From positions 39,330,804-39,394,803 of the forward strand of contig CM018683.1 in NCBI GenBank assembly GCA_009363875.1: a stretch of 64,000 nucleotides of DNA, in the 5' to 3' direction. The position numbers were made by a program, and so were the translations under genes. The notes under the pieces were generated by a model. That model did not search any database. It was not told the DNA's origin and saw only the letters and a program-made list of their open reading frames with translations. Of the stretch, positions 1 through 9,479 are shown piece by piece; position 1 is the stretch's first letter, and the number at the start of each line of letters is the position of its first letter. The DNA is from Mikania micrantha. Taxonomy: Eukaryota > Streptophyta > Magnoliopsida > Asterales > Asteraceae.

Positions 1-175
1 GCAATGAATCTTTTAGTCAAGGTTCGTTTGACTAACAAGGTTCGTTCATTTAAAAGGTTCGTTCAGGACAAGGTTCGGTCATTACAAGGTTCGGTCATTG
101 TAGGGTTCGTCTAGCAATAGGGTTTGTTTAGCAGTAAGGTTCGTCTAAGAAGGATAGGTTCGCTGTTTTTTTTAC
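1..175 (+). repeat. GGTTCG motif tract upstream of the E1 extra ORF
   Basis: GGTTCG or a one-base variant recurs about every 15-25 bp in direct orientation (around 23, 41, 56, 74, 91, 113, 138 and 163). The same hexamer fills the E1 LTR. By comparison with E6 this stretch belongs to the interval between pol and the extra ORF, which would be intronic if the acceptor at 251-252 is used. Function unknown. Confidence 0.7.
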
Positions 176-220
176 TTAGAAATTTTTTTTATTTTTTATT
201 TTGTTAATTTTACTTAATTT

Positions 221-1705
221 TTGTTTCTAATTTCTTTTATTTCTATTTGTAGAAATGGCGAACTTAGTTTTCGGAGACAAACACAATATTTGTGCACACT
301 TCCTACAACCAAGAATGGTCAAGAATTTCGACCGATGATCGAGTTTCTCAGAAGATCAAGGGTTTATCATGCTATTTCTAGTTCAGTTCAGATATATAGA
401 TCTCATATTCAGAGTTTTTGGGGTTCAGCTCGGATTATTTCTGTTGATGATGTGTATACTATAGATGCGAATGTGCTTGGACAAGCAATTCGTATAACTG
501 AGGCTGATATTAGGAGGGTATTACATCTTGGAGGTGAACCAGATGGTGTAACTCTTATCCCTGAGAGTTGCATCAAAGGTTGTTTTCTACGCATTCGATA
601 TTTTGGAGCTTACAACTCCATATCAGTCAAGAAGGGAAAGCTACCTCTGCAATACAAGTTTCTAGCACATGTGTTGTTGCATTGCCTTAGCATGAGGAAA
701 GGCACATTTGATGAGTTGAGGGATTTGATGCGATCTGCCATGGTTGCTCTTATATTGAACAAACCGTTCAATTTCTCCGGCATGATCTTTAGATATATGT
801 GTGACAACATCACAAAGGCTAAGGATAGGTTTTACATGTATCCTAGATTTGTGCAAATGTTGATTGATGAGAGGTTTCCTGAAGGTCAGTTACCCAGGGA
901 AGTTGGAGACTTATTGAAGATTAAACACATGACTGATTCCAGTTTGGGTCAAGTCAGAGTATATCAAAGGACTGGGGATGCTGTACAAGAGAAAGATTTG
1001 ATTGCTCATTGTGCCAGGGCAAATTATGTTGCTCCTGAGGGTGATGCATGGAGACATGATGATTCAGAATCAGATACTGAAGATGTTGCAGCTGATGATC
1101 ATCATTCACCACCTCCACCTCCTCCAAGGCAACAACCAAAGAAGAAGACTCCTGGTCAATCTTCTCAATTTACTTCTCAAGCCAAATCATCACAAGAACA
1201 GAGTTCTCAGGAACCATTAGAAGTTGATGTGTCTGAGATGCAGACAGAGACTGTTGCTGCTGATGATGATCAAAGTGAATCTTCTGATACAGAGTCAGAA
1301 TATGAGATGGTTCAGGAAGGAAATCAGATGGTGAAAAGACGGAAGAGAAAATTTGTTGAAAAGGATGCTGAAGAGAAGGAAGAAAAAGATGATCCTATCT
1401 TTATACCTGATGAGCCTGAATCTTCAAAGCCAAAGAAGATAAAAAGAATGGCCAAGAGAGGGCCTTATGAGAAGAAAAAGACTAAGACTGATAAGACCAT
1501 TGTGTCTTCATCTGTTATGACTACTTCAGCTTCTGTTTCTGATTCACTAGTCATTACTTCAGTTCCTGTGACTATTATTCATGTTTCTACTGTACAAACT
1601 CCTGAGTTTGTACAGGTAGCTTCTTTCACACCATCTTTTGTAGAGGCCACTAACTGTATCTACTTCAGTGCCAGAGACTTCTATTCCTCAGGATTCAATT
1701 CCTAG
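221..1705 (+). CDS. Extra ORF, N-terminal fragment (globular domain plus basic linker)
   Basis: A 494-codon open frame; roughly its first 25 residues are read out of the ancestral frame. Motifs shared with E6 and E8 are FLRRSR...AIS, SHIQSFW, GCFLRIRYFG, HCLS.RKG, ALILNKPFNFS, YMYPRF and YVAP...WRHDDSES. They cover residues about 40-285. A run of six prolines follows at about residue 298, then Gln/Ser-rich sequence, then basic clusters KRRKRKF (about residue 371) and KPKKIKRMAKR (about residue 403) that look like nuclear localisation signals. The motif DDPIFIPDEP between them recurs in E6. Composition is Ser/Thr-rich at the end, where the frame is lost. It is retroelement-encoded; function unknown. 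Confidence 0.65.
   Translation: MFLISFISICRNGELSFRRQTQYLCTLPTTKNGQEFRPMIEFLRRSRVYHAISSSVQIYRSHIQSFWGSARIISVDDVYTIDANVLGQAIRITEADIRRVLHLGGEPDGVTLIPESCIKGCFLRIRYFGAYNSISVKKGKLPLQYKFLAHVLLHCLSMRKGTFDELRDLMRSAMVALILNKPFNFSGMIFRYMCDNITKAKDRFYMYPRFVQMLIDERFPEGQLPREVGDLLKIKHMTDSSLGQVRVYQRTGDAVQEKDLIAHCARANYVAPEGDAWRHDDSESDTEDVAADDHHSPPPPPPRQQPKKKTPGQSSQFTSQAKSSQEQSSQEPLEVDVSEMQTETVAADDDQSESSDTESEYEMVQEGNQMVKRRKRKFVEKDAEEKEEKDDPIFIPDEPESSKPKKIKRMAKRGPYEKKKTKTDKTIVSSSVMTTSASVSDSLVITSVPVTIIHVSTVQTPEFVQVASFTPSFVEATNCIYFSARDFYSSGFNS
225..252 (+). promoter_or_regulatory. Candidate 3' splice site directly before the extra ORF ATG
   Basis: A T-rich stretch ends in TTTGTAG at 246-252, and the ATG follows at 255 after two bases. 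Equivalent sites occur at E6 (26991-26992) and in the E8 units (50458-50459). This suggests that the ORF is reached by splicing. It is inferred from consensus and position only. Confidence 0.45.
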
Positions 1706-2825
1706 AGATGACTTATTTTCAGGGCTTGATGATCTGGGTGATATTAATTTTACTGTGAATTATGATGATACAGATATTAAAAGAAGATTGTCTATGCTTT
1801 CAAAGGAATTTGAAGAATACAAGAAAGAAAAAGAAAAGTTTGTTGCTGATAAACCATCTTCTTCTAGTTCTGGGATGAATGAGTTAAAAACTCAAATGGA
1901 TTTGATGTTGAAATGGAAAGAAGAAGTGGTTGCTGAAAAGAAAGTGATGAAAGAAAAAATTTCTGAGTTGGAATTTTTGGTCAAGCTACAATATGAGGAT
2001 ATTGTTGATCTTAAGAATGAAAATACTGATTTAAGATTCAAGATCAAAGAGTTGGAATCAAAAGTCACAAAGTCTGAAGCATCTAGTTCAAAAGTTGATC
2101 AAGTGATTGTTGATATTGATGCAGAAGAAGAGGAGAAGGTGGAGAAGGTAGAGAAGGTAGAAGAAGAAGAGGATGAAGAAGCGGTTGATTATGGAGATAC
2201 TGATGTTGATGAACATCCAGATGATTTTGATTATCATGGTGATGATGAGACTGATGGTAATGGTGCTGGTGGTGTTGATAGAGGTGCTGGTGGTTTGAAT
2301 GAAATTACTGGAGCTATCATTGTTTATTCTCCTCCAAAGCTTTCTACTGATGTTGTTCCAGTTTCTTCTGTAGCTTCAGATAGGGCTAAGGATTGTATGA
2401 CTGTTGAATTTGAAGATTTGGACTTAATAGAATATCCTAAAGGGATTCTTGATTACTCTCTGCCTACTTTTCTTGATTTATTTAAAATGCATTCTGATAT
2501 AGATTTGCAGAGAAACATTGTTGAAATTCAAGTGAATCAAGAAATAGAAGAAGGAGAAATTATTGGAGATTATTCTGTTCAAGATTTTCAAGAGTTTATA
2601 GAAGATGATGATGATTTGATTTTTGATTTTGAACAAGATGAAGATGATGAGGTTTCTGATTATGATAAAGATATTATTGATGAAGAGTTGCTGAATTTGA
2701 ATACTTTAAAGAAAATTTTTGAAGTTGGAAGTATGTCAAGTACAACTATGAATCCAGTTAAAGTAAAGACAAACATGGATTTTTGGTATGAGTTTCAAGA
2801 TGAAACAAAATATACAAGATTATGA
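1668..2825 (+). CDS. Extra ORF, middle fragment (coiled coil and acidic region)
   Basis: A 385-codon frame overlapping the first by 38 bp and the next by 4 bp (ATGA). Residues about 40-150 are rich in Lys/Glu/Leu with heptad-like spacing, which suggests a coiled coil. Acidic runs follow (about residues 150-200 and 320-350). The motif EEGEIIGDYS near residue 295 has a counterpart in E6 (EEGEIIHCLS). The overlaps reflect frameshifts in one ancestral ORF rather than separate genes, because the E6 copy has the same segments in the same order. It probably mediates self-association, an inference from the coiled coil only. Confidence 0.6.
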   Translation: MPETSIPQDSIPRDDLFSGLDDLGDINFTVNYDDTDIKRRLSMLSKEFEEYKKEKEKFVADKPSSSSSGMNELKTQMDLMLKWKEEVVAEKKVMKEKISELEFLVKLQYEDIVDLKNENTDLRFKIKELESKVTKSEASSSKVDQVIVDIDAEEEEKVEKVEKVEEEEDEEAVDYGDTDVDEHPDDFDYHGDDETDGNGAGGVDRGAGGLNEITGAIIVYSPPKLSTDVVPVSSVASDRAKDCMTVEFEDLDLIEYPKGILDYSLPTFLDLFKMHSDIDLQRNIVEIQVNQEIEEGEIIGDYSVQDFQEFIEDDDDLIFDFEQDEDDEVSDYDKDIIDEELLNLNTLKKIFEVGSMSSTTMNPVKVKTNMDFWYEFQDETKYTRL

Positions 2826-3739
2826 GGGAAGTGTATGAAGATAAAGATCCGGACAACCTAACTAAACAATCTACAAAGTTTAAGATTGGATCTAAATCCA
2901 AGATGATTGGAAGGATTATTAGTTATGGTTATTTTCATTACATTCCTGGAAGTTTGTCTGATAAAGGTTGTTATGTAGTAAAACGGGTTGATGGATGCCA
3001 ATATTTTGGAAAGGCTACTGATTTGATGAGTCTACCAGCTTTTGAATGCAAAAATCTTTCAAGATTAAGAATGATAAAGCCTATTCAGACTCGACACAAT
3101 GAAATTTTTGAGAATTTGTTAAAGAAAGAAGCTCGTTTTGGATGGAGTTTGTTATCTCCTAAGTTCAGAGAAAGATTCAAAGGATATGAAAAGCCAAAAG
3201 TTTTCAAAAGACCAAGATTAAGGAAGATTGAACAAGATTGGAATCCATACTTTAAATTTTGGTTTTATGATGAACGAACTTCAGAAGGTGTGATTGTGTT
3301 GAAGCAGGAAGATAACTGGAGGGTGATACGAATGCTTGATCCTATATGGATTGTGAATTGCTGTAGAGATGATATTATTTTGTTGAATTCATCTCGGATA
3401 TATGCTGAAGATGGATATCATGATGTGGGAGTAAGTTTTACAGACATGGCAATTCAATATCAAACCATTGCACAAATGTGTTTTACTTTGGGAATACATT
3501 CTGGTTGCAATTGGAATGATGTGAATTATCTTTATACTGAATTGATGCAAGTGCAAAAGGAGAGAGATGATAGAGATTATAGATTGGAAGCAGAAAGACT
3601 TGCGAAGATACCACGTTCGGTGGTGATACGAGCGGTGGATAATGTGGTTGCTGAAGTTGGTGAATCGAGTGGATTAAAAGACAAAGTTGAAGAATCAATT
3701 GAAGATAAAGTTGAAGAAATAACTGAAGTCAAAGATTGA
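2822..3739 (+). CDS. Extra ORF, C-terminal fragment (conserved globular domain)
   Basis: A 305-codon frame ending 31 bp before the LTR. Two conserved blocks match E6: residues about 20-60 (GSKSKMIGRIISYGYFHY, CYVVKR; in E6 GSQILSWAYFHD, CYAVKR) and residues about 145-250 (FWFYDERTSEGVIVLKQEDN, IRMLDPIWIVNC; in E6 RWWYYVGRTAEPVIVLCKDN, VRIFDPMWLTN). The C-terminus has short repeats of the type DKVEE. I do not recognise the domain; the aromatic/Gly pattern could be a small beta fold. The conservation of both blocks between diverged families suggests that this part was under selection. Confidence 0.6.
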   Translation: MREVYEDKDPDNLTKQSTKFKIGSKSKMIGRIISYGYFHYIPGSLSDKGCYVVKRVDGCQYFGKATDLMSLPAFECKNLSRLRMIKPIQTRHNEIFENLLKKEARFGWSLLSPKFRERFKGYEKPKVFKRPRLRKIEQDWNPYFKFWFYDERTSEGVIVLKQEDNWRVIRMLDPIWIVNCCRDDIILLNSSRIYAEDGYHDVGVSFTDMAIQYQTIAQMCFTLGIHSGCNWNDVNYLYTELMQVQKERDDRDYRLEAERLAKIPRSVVIRAVDNVVAEVGESSGLKDKVEESIEDKVEEITEVKD

Positions 3740-3759
3740 AGATTTTGATAGCAAACATT

Positions 3760-3770
3760 TAGGGGGAGTT
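3760..3770 (+). promoter_or_regulatory. Polypurine tract of E1
   Basis: TAGGGGGAGTT directly precedes the LTR start TGTTAG, as expected for plus-strand priming. The E6 tract is nearly the same (AAGGGGGAGTT). Confidence 0.85.
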
Positions 3771-4282
3771 TGTTAGTACATATTTGAAATGGTTTGCTAT
3801 TCGAAAGTTGTATTTATTTTGAAATGTAAAGGGTTCGGCTAGGTTTGTCAAGGTTCGTTTGGCCCACGAACCTAGGCAGGTTCGGCGAACCTATTGTGTC
3901 TAAAGGTTCGGCGAACCTATAACCTTGATAAGGTTCGTCTGTCAAACCTAAAGGTTCGTCTAGCGAACCTTAGGTTCGTGAGCAAACCTTAGGGTTCGGC
4001 TCACGAACCTAAGGTTCGCTGGTTTTGTTACTATATATAGTTGTTTTGTTTGTTATTTCAGTAGATTTTTTGCTGAGTGCTTTAGAGAGATCTGCTGATA
4101 TTCTCTGTGTGAGAAGTTTGTTAGATTGAGTGATCATGTAATCATTTGTTGATAATACAAGAAGTTTTTTTATTGAATTGCTTGTGTTCTTGAATTTCAT
4201 ACATATCAACTATGGATTCCGCACGTAGTTGATAGTTTGTAGAACTTATATTTCGATCCTGAACGGTTTCACCAAACCAACA
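3771..4282 (+). repeat. 3' LTR of E1 (512 bp)
   Basis: It starts TGTTAG and ends CCAACA, sharing the 4-bp terminal inverted repeat TGTT/AACA. The U3 half (3835-4020) is packed with GGTTCG and its complement CGAACC. A TATA box lies at 4032-4039. The 5' LTR is outside the window, so age cannot be judged. Confidence 0.85.
3993..4039 (+). promoter_or_regulatory. E1 LTR promoter: GGTTCG-N5-CGAACC palindrome and TATA box
   Basis: The palindrome GGTTCG GCTCA CGAACC (3993-4009) lies 22 bp upstream of TATATATA (4032-4039). The E6 and E8 LTRs have a different TTCG palindrome in the same place relative to TATA, which suggests a promoter-proximal element. Confidence 0.55.
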
Positions 4283-4522
4283 GTTCATGAGGTGCATGAA
4301 AACCGCTGGTGCATTGGTAAGGCCGAAGGGCATTACCAAGAATTCATAATGGCCATATCTTGTTCTGAAAGCCGTCTTGGGAATATCATCATCGTGTACA
4401 CGAAGCTGATGATACCCATACCTCAGATCGATCTTCGAAAACCATGCCGATCCTTGAAGTTGATCGAAAAGATCATCGATGCGCAGCAGTGGATATCGAT
4501 TCTTGATTGTCAGCTTGTTCAA
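4283..4522 (-). pseudogene. E2 reverse transcriptase, N-terminal part, cut by E1
   Basis: Clear gypsy RT blocks are visible: NKLTIKNRYPLLRIDDLFD, WFSKIDLRYGYHQLR and FRTRYGHYEFLVMPFGLTN. The catalytic FIDD block is absent because the frame is broken by the E1 LTR at 4282/4283. Downstream residues in that frame (below 4283) are LTR-encoded and not RT. The preceding fragment is separated by a TAA where the family has Tyr in ID-Y-RELN. Confidence 0.85.
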
Positions 4523-4528
4523 TTCGCG

Positions 4529-5020
4529 TTAGTCGATGCACATTCTGAATGACCTGCCCTTCTTCTTGACAAACAGGACCGGTGCACCGCATGGTGAATG
4601 GCTCGGGCGAATAAATCCCTTATCAGTTAGTTCTTGTAATTGGCTCGCCAATTCTTGCAACACCGAAGACACAAGTCTGTAAGGAGCTTTGGCGACTGGA
4701 TTCGCACCAGGTAGTAAGTCAATTCGAAATTCTACTTGACGTTTTGGTGGAAGACCCGGCAAGTCGTCTAAAAATACTTCAGGGAAATCTCTGATTACAT
4801 GAACGTTTTCAATGATCTTTCCTTTCTCCTTTTTCTCCACAATGTGCGCTAAGAATGCTATACATTTCTTCCTAAGGTACTTGTGTGCTTTAGTGCATGA
4901 CATCAGCTTAAGACCTTTACTTGAAGATTCCCCAAAAACTCTTAAAGTTTCACCCGAAGGTAAGGGAATACGAATGTATTTTTCATGACAAATGATTTCC
5001 GCTTTGTGGGAGCTAACCAC
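4529..5020 (-). pseudogene. E2 protease-RT linker and start of RT
   Basis: A 163-codon fragment. It starts in the sequence after the protease core (KAEIICHEKYIRIPLP), then has the spacer DFPEVFLDDLPGLPP, the RT entry block VEFRIDLLPGANPVAKAPYR, and GFIRPSHSPCGAPVLFVKKK. It ends in RMCID before a stop. It overlaps the protease frame by 79 bp, so a frameshift lies near 4990. Confidence 0.8.
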
Positions 5021-5181
5021 TCCATGCCTATGATAACATCAAAGCTACCAAGGTGAATAGGTATAAGATCAATTGGGAAAACATGACCACTTAAGTTTGT
5101 ACGTGTTCTACCCAGCATGCATTCAAAATCATATGAAACTAAACTCCTATTAGCACCAAAATCATAATGATACACATGCAT
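4942..5181 (-). pseudogene. E2 aspartic protease
   Basis: A retropepsin-like segment. The expected active site Asp-Thr/Ser-Gly-Ala reads Asp-Phe-Gly-Ala (YDFGANRSLVS), so the Thr/Ser of the catalytic triad is lost. The downstream block IDLIPIHLGSFDVIIGMEWL is the usual gypsy protease flap and hydrophobic region. The frame then shifts. It would cleave the Gag-Pol polyprotein if intact. Confidence 0.75.
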
Positions 5182-5908
5182 AAGAGTTGTTGATCAGAAA
5201 TGTACCATTGACCACATCTTGGTTGGCTTGAGCAGCTGGAGCATTCAGTTGAAACGCTCTGCCTCGAGCCACCCTTTGATTGTTTCCCGTCAACCTCGGA
5301 CATTGATTCCTGAAATGATCCACTTCACCGCACTCGTAACAGGCTCTTGCATGTACAGGTACTTGGTGAACATGTGCAGCTTGTATTGGTTGAGCGTGCG
5401 GAGCTGGCAGTGCAAGCGGAGCAGGTTGCATCCTTTGTGCTTGCGGTGCACTCTGACAGACATTTGCAAAATGGCCATACTTGCTACAGTTGTTGCAGAC
5501 GCGACAAGGTAAGTTAGGCATATGATGATATCTGCAGGTGTTACATTGAGGAGTATTCCCAATATAATTCCTGGCAGTGGTGTTGTTGGATGATTGTTGT
5601 GCAGACTTAGCAGCAGGAGTAGTAACCACAAAGTTCCTGGTCTTTCTTTTCTTGTTGTTGCCTTTGGATGAATTGCCTTGTTCAGTCTTAACTTTAGTAG
5701 AAGCCTCCTTGGCAGTGGACTTTATATCAACTTTCTTTGATCCTTTTCTTGTGAGTGTTCCAGCTTTCACGTGATTATCAGTTAGTGTAGCAGAGAGATG
5801 GATTGCAGCCTCCAGTGTTTTAGGATTGCTTCCGTAGACAGTGTCTTGAATCTGCATAGGCAGACTGCCTATGTACTTCTCTATTGCTCTCTCCAATGGC
5901 GTCACCAA
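5162..5908 (-). CDS. gag: E2 Gag, C-terminal half with two zinc knuckles
   Basis: 248 codons: the end of the capsid region (LERAIEKYIGSLPMQIQD), a Lys-rich linker (about residues 45-90), then two CX2CX4HX4C knuckles, CNNCSKYGHFANVC (about residue 137) and CYECGEVDHFRNQC (about residue 190), with an Ala/Pro/Gln-rich spacer between them. It packages genomic RNA. It is separated from the N-terminal half by a frameshift near 5910-5970. It runs into the protease frame after ...TFLINNSYA. Confidence 0.8.
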   Translation of the reverse strand: MVTPLERAIEKYIGSLPMQIQDTVYGSNPKTLEAAIHLSATLTDNHVKAGTLTRKGSKKVDIKSTAKEASTKVKTEQGNSSKGNNKKRKTRNFVVTTPAAKSAQQSSNNTTARNYIGNTPQCNTCRYHHMPNLPCRVCNNCSKYGHFANVCQSAPQAQRMQPAPLALPAPHAQPIQAAHVHQVPVHARACYECGEVDHFRNQCPRLTGNNQRVARGRAFQLNAPAAQANQDVVNGTFLINNSYACVSL

Positions 5909-5971
5909 ATGAGGTACCAGTAGACTATACTCATGGAAGCAAGTATTGTAGATCTCATTCTCTCCAGTGTC

Positions 5972-6457
5972 TTACTTGAGTTCCCAGAACTCAGTCTCAA
6001 GCTTCCTCATCTTCCTACGAGGAGAGAATTCACTGGTCATCAAGTTCTTGACCTCCGTCCATGTTAGTGCTAGGGCAGCATCAACTCCCCTAGGTCGCTT
6101 CTCGCCATTCCACCAAGTCAGTGCTCTCTTTTGGAAAACACTGGTGGCATAGCGCACCTTCAGATTTTCGGGGCAGTCACTGTTAATGAAGGTGTTCTCT
6201 ATGCTCTCAAACCACTGTAGCAGGCCAATGGCTGTCTCAGAACCCGTAAACTTCAGTGGGTTACAGGAGTTGAAGTGCTTGAACGTGCAAACTGGTGGGT
6301 TTGCACCACCTCTGTTATGATTGAGAGTTTGATTGGCTTGAGTCAGCTGATTCACCAATCCAGTAATGAGGTTTGCTAACTCTTGCATGCCAGAGTTGGC
6401 ATTACCGTTAGCATATTCAGAGTTCTTATCATCTCCGTTGTGACGGCGTGGCGGCAT
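5972..6457 (-). CDS. gag: E2 Gag, N-terminal half (matrix/capsid)
   Basis: 161 codons starting MPPRRHNG, the common start of plant chromovirus-type gags. It contains the capsid-like block FTGSETAIGLLQWFESIENTF, CPENLKVRYATSVFQKRALT and WW-NGEKRPRG (retrotrans_gag family pattern). It ends early at WELK. The ATG is chosen because E3 Gag aligns from its own MPPRR start. Confidence 0.85.
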   Translation of the reverse strand: MPPRRHNGDDKNSEYANGNANSGMQELANLITGLVNQLTQANQTLNHNRGGANPPVCTFKHFNSCNPLKFTGSETAIGLLQWFESIENTFINSDCPENLKVRYATSVFQKRALTWWNGEKRPRGVDAALALTWTEVKNLMTSEFSPRRKMRKLETEFWELK

Positions 6458-7923
6458 GTTTCTGAGATGATTAGAAACATGTTACTACCGTTTACAACGT
6501 AAGTCATACAAACTATGTCAAATGAGTTCATTTAAACAGTTAGGATTACATATAGGAACTATATTTGTCTCGTATGTGTCATTAAACTCATAACAATGTA
6601 GTAATTTCCTAATATTACACTAATGCATCCTAGTTGGTCATATCTAATATAAACTAACTATTCCTAAGTTTCAAACATTTTCCACCCTATACCAACACTG
6701 ACAACCTCCTGATGCAGGTCAACAAGCTTATATATAGGGCATACATAGATTTGACCACAGTCGCCTCATAAGTCGCCCCACCACCGTTGCATTGCGCCAC
6801 GATTATGCCCTTGTTAGAATTTAGGGTGTATCATGTATCTCACCATTATTTCACTTCACAAACCTTATCCTCGGTAGGATAATTTTGAGTGAAGTGGTCT
6901 CTAGTTCCCTTGGACAATTAGGTTCGCCTAATGTCTAAGTTCACCTGATATTAGAGTTTCCCTTAATGTCTAAGTTCACTAAAATCCATACTAAATCCCC
7001 TGGTCATAATTATTTATAAGGGTTCATATCATCACTGAGTGCTCTCATTATCACTAAGCGTTCATATCCTCCCTATAATTAATTCTCATCAATTGTCCAT
7101 ACCATCACCAAGTGTTAGTATCATCACTATGCGGTCATATGTTCACCAAGTGTCGATATCATCACTCAAGTCTTCAGTATCTCACTAAATGTTCGTAATG
7201 TTCGTTGATCCTATACACTCCATGTGTCCAATAAGTGTGTTTCATAAGTGAATTTATATGTGTCCATCAAATATGATCATCCAAAGTGTCAATCCAACTC
7301 CAAACTTAACCAACATCCCATCAACCTTAAAACACTTCCTAATAATATCCTAAGCTCCTGACACTGACAGACCCCCAATATACTACAAATGGTATATGTA
7401 TATATATACAGGGCATATGTAGAGGTCAATCGCAACTGCCCCAGCCACCGTCCCACCACCTTTGTAGTATACCACGAGTGTGTCCTTATCTGGTGATCAA
7501 AGACCAATCAAATAATTCCTAAAGCATATAAGTTCCTAAGCAGCTAATTTCCTAGGCAATTCATTTCCCAAATGGGTAGTTCTCTTCTGCTTCAATACTG
7601 ACATCCACCTAATGTACCGTAAATGGTATATATATAGGGCATATGTAGGGGTCAGTCGCAACTGCCCCAGCCAACGTCCAACCACCTTTACGATACACAA
7701 CGTGTATGTCCTTATCGAATCATTAGGGCACAGTCAATCAAATATCATCAACAAGTATCATATACATGGCTGATATATATCAGGAGTTCAAATAACATGT
7801 AATAAACACATAAGCATGAAACCCTGAATATACTAACTAGTGTATGAAATAATTCATACTAGGGTATCCTACGGTTATAGACTAGGTCAACCATTTCAAG
7901 TAACCTAATTTCCTATAACCCAG
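6458..7923 (-). other. E2 untranslated leader between PBS and gag
   Basis: About 1.47 kb without a convincing ORF; the 72-codon frame at 7289-7507 is a chance frame. It holds three copies of a module with the core TATGCCCTATA (minus strand) followed by CT-rich sequence, at about 6722-6806, 7383-7470 and 7626-7705. It also has loose repeats of a CATCACTAAG/GTTCATAT type between 6990 and 7210. Confidence 0.6.
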
Positions 7924-7935
7924 GCTCTGATACCA
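7924..7935 (-). promoter_or_regulatory. E2 primer binding site
   Basis: The minus strand reads TGGTATCAGAGC, complementary to the 3' end of plant initiator Met-tRNA. It begins 3 bp after the LTR end ...TGTTACA. Confidence 0.9.
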
Positions 7936-8509
7936 ATCTGTAACACCCCGACCGATGGCGGAAACGTCGGAATGCCACGAGGAATGTGTAGATTGTACAT
8001 AAGCTCGTGGGCATCTAATTTAAACCATCACATATCAATTAATCAACCAAATTAGTTACACAAAAATCATGTTCATCATTAATTAGTTACATCAAAATAC
8101 ACATAAGATTTAGCTAACTAACTAAATTCTAATCTCCAGAATTTTAGTTATTATAGCTAAGTCCAGGATCCTACGTGATGATGTCCAAAAGAATGTAGAG
8201 CTATCCTGCCCTACCTACTTCTCCTTGTCCCCTGAAATATGTAAAAATCAAGTGTCAACTACGCAGTAGTTGGTGAGTAATCATAAGTTTTTTTTATATT
8301 TAAAAAATGTTTTACAAAATGATTATAAAAGTTTATAGTTTTCTGAGATAATCCACATGAACACCTGCGAGATAATCGAACACCTAATCCAACACACAAT
8401 CAGAAACACAATAACATATTCCAAACAATCATAGATAATCAATCATAGATAATCAATCACATAAACATTCAACCAATCTCAATCATCAATATTCTCATTT
8501 AGTATAAGT

Positions 8510-8792
8510 GACAATACATGTATCATTGTGAATGACCAAGGTCAATGACAACGACACACGGAGTTGTGGCAATCCACGTGACAATACATGCAATCATTAT
8601 GGATGACCAGGGTCAGGAACAACGATGCACGGAGTTGTGATAATCCAAGTGACAATACATGCAATCATTGCTGATGACCGAAGTCAACAACAATGACTCA
8701 TGGAGTTGTGGTAACCCACGTGGCAATACATGTAATCATTGCGGATGACCGAAGTCAACATCAACGAATCATGGAGTAGAGATAATCCAATA
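8510..8792 (-). repeat. Four-copy 70-71 bp tandem repeat in the E2 LTR
   Basis: The unit opens with ACAATACATG and contains ATGACC-AGGTCA and GGAGTTGTG (plus strand). Copies start at 8511, 8581, 8652 and about 8723. It lies within the second candidate leader intron. Confidence 0.85.
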
Positions 8793-9479
8793 CTATGCAT
8801 ATCATAATGATAAATAAGGTGTCAACCATGTGTTATCAAAATAATATATAAACTGGTATACATGTTCCACCTCCGAGTTTAAAAACAAAATAGTTTAAAA
8901 AGGAGGTTATGAGAACTCACCTGAGTCCTTAGATTCAGTGTTTAAGTAGAATGCGCGCTCACGTACGTGAAACCAATGCAACTAAACAATATGTCATTAT
9001 CGTGTATTTGTGTTCGTAGGTGTATGCGTTTCATTAATATTAATTGTCCATGAGAGTTTACTTTTAATCGTTAAATATTTCTTTAACTTAGTTTATTTAA
9101 TCTAAGTTAAGATGAAATGCCCCATATTTTTTAAATGTTCATCATTCACATATATTTTTAAACTTGCAACATTTTAACTATCTTGTAATAATAAACTTGT
9201 TATGAGGTCATATGTGTATTCTCATAGATAACCTTAATCAAACACTTTCCTATACATACATGCATGATCTTAATTAAATCAAGCACCATAATTTAAGTCA
9301 TTATAATCTAATTTATATTTAAGAAAATTATATTTAAGTTATTCCCGTAAAATGTTCTCATTATATAGATTCTCATATTTCAACTTATGTTATCAAGAAA
9401 AAGTGGCAACTTATACTTTCATCATGCATGCATGTACCTAGGTGAATTTATGATTTCATGTACTTGAATCCTTCTTTTG

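Larger units (their letters stand above)
255..3739 (+). pseudogene. Extra ORF (envelope-position protein) of E1, whole locus, three frames
   Basis: This is a single ancestral reading frame of about 1160 codons, now split by at least three frameshifts (near 300, near 1650-1700 and at 2822-2825). The order of parts is an N-terminal globular domain, a proline- and lysine-rich linker with basic clusters, a coiled coil, acidic tracts, and a C-terminal globular domain ending in Glu/Lys-rich repeats. The start is taken at ATG 255 because it matches the E6 start in context and in the following NICAH motif. I see no signal peptide and no membrane segment, so a true envelope role is doubtful. The protein family and its function are unknown to me. 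The same architecture occurs at 23757-26989 in E6 and, truncated, at 49651-50456 in E8. Confidence 0.7.
1..4282 (+). mobile_element. E1: 3' portion of a Ty1/copia-type LTR retrotransposon (5' part lies outside the window)
   Basis: In order it holds a GGTTCG-rich tract, a candidate 3' splice site, a broken extra ORF of about 1160 codons, a purine tract and one LTR. Gag and pol are not in the window. The right boundary is sharp: the LTR ends ...CCAACA at 4282, and from 4283 the sequence is gypsy RT on the opposite strand. E1 therefore inserted into E2. The 5-bp target duplication would be GTTCA (4283-4287), but the left flank is outside the window. Assignment to copia rests on the PPT/LTR style and on the same extra ORF following a clear copia pol in E6. 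Confidence 0.8.

Noticed and set aside
4009..4209. 66-codon minus-strand ORF in the E1 LTR
   Set aside because: Reads the TATA/R region of an LTR on the reverse strand; no family match.
5219..5774. Plus-strand ORFs opposite the E2 gag
   Set aside because: Antisense shadows of the zinc-knuckle Gag; no independent motif.
7289..7507. 72-codon ORF in the E2 leader
   Set aside because: Covers the hairpin module, no start context, and not conserved in the other module copies.
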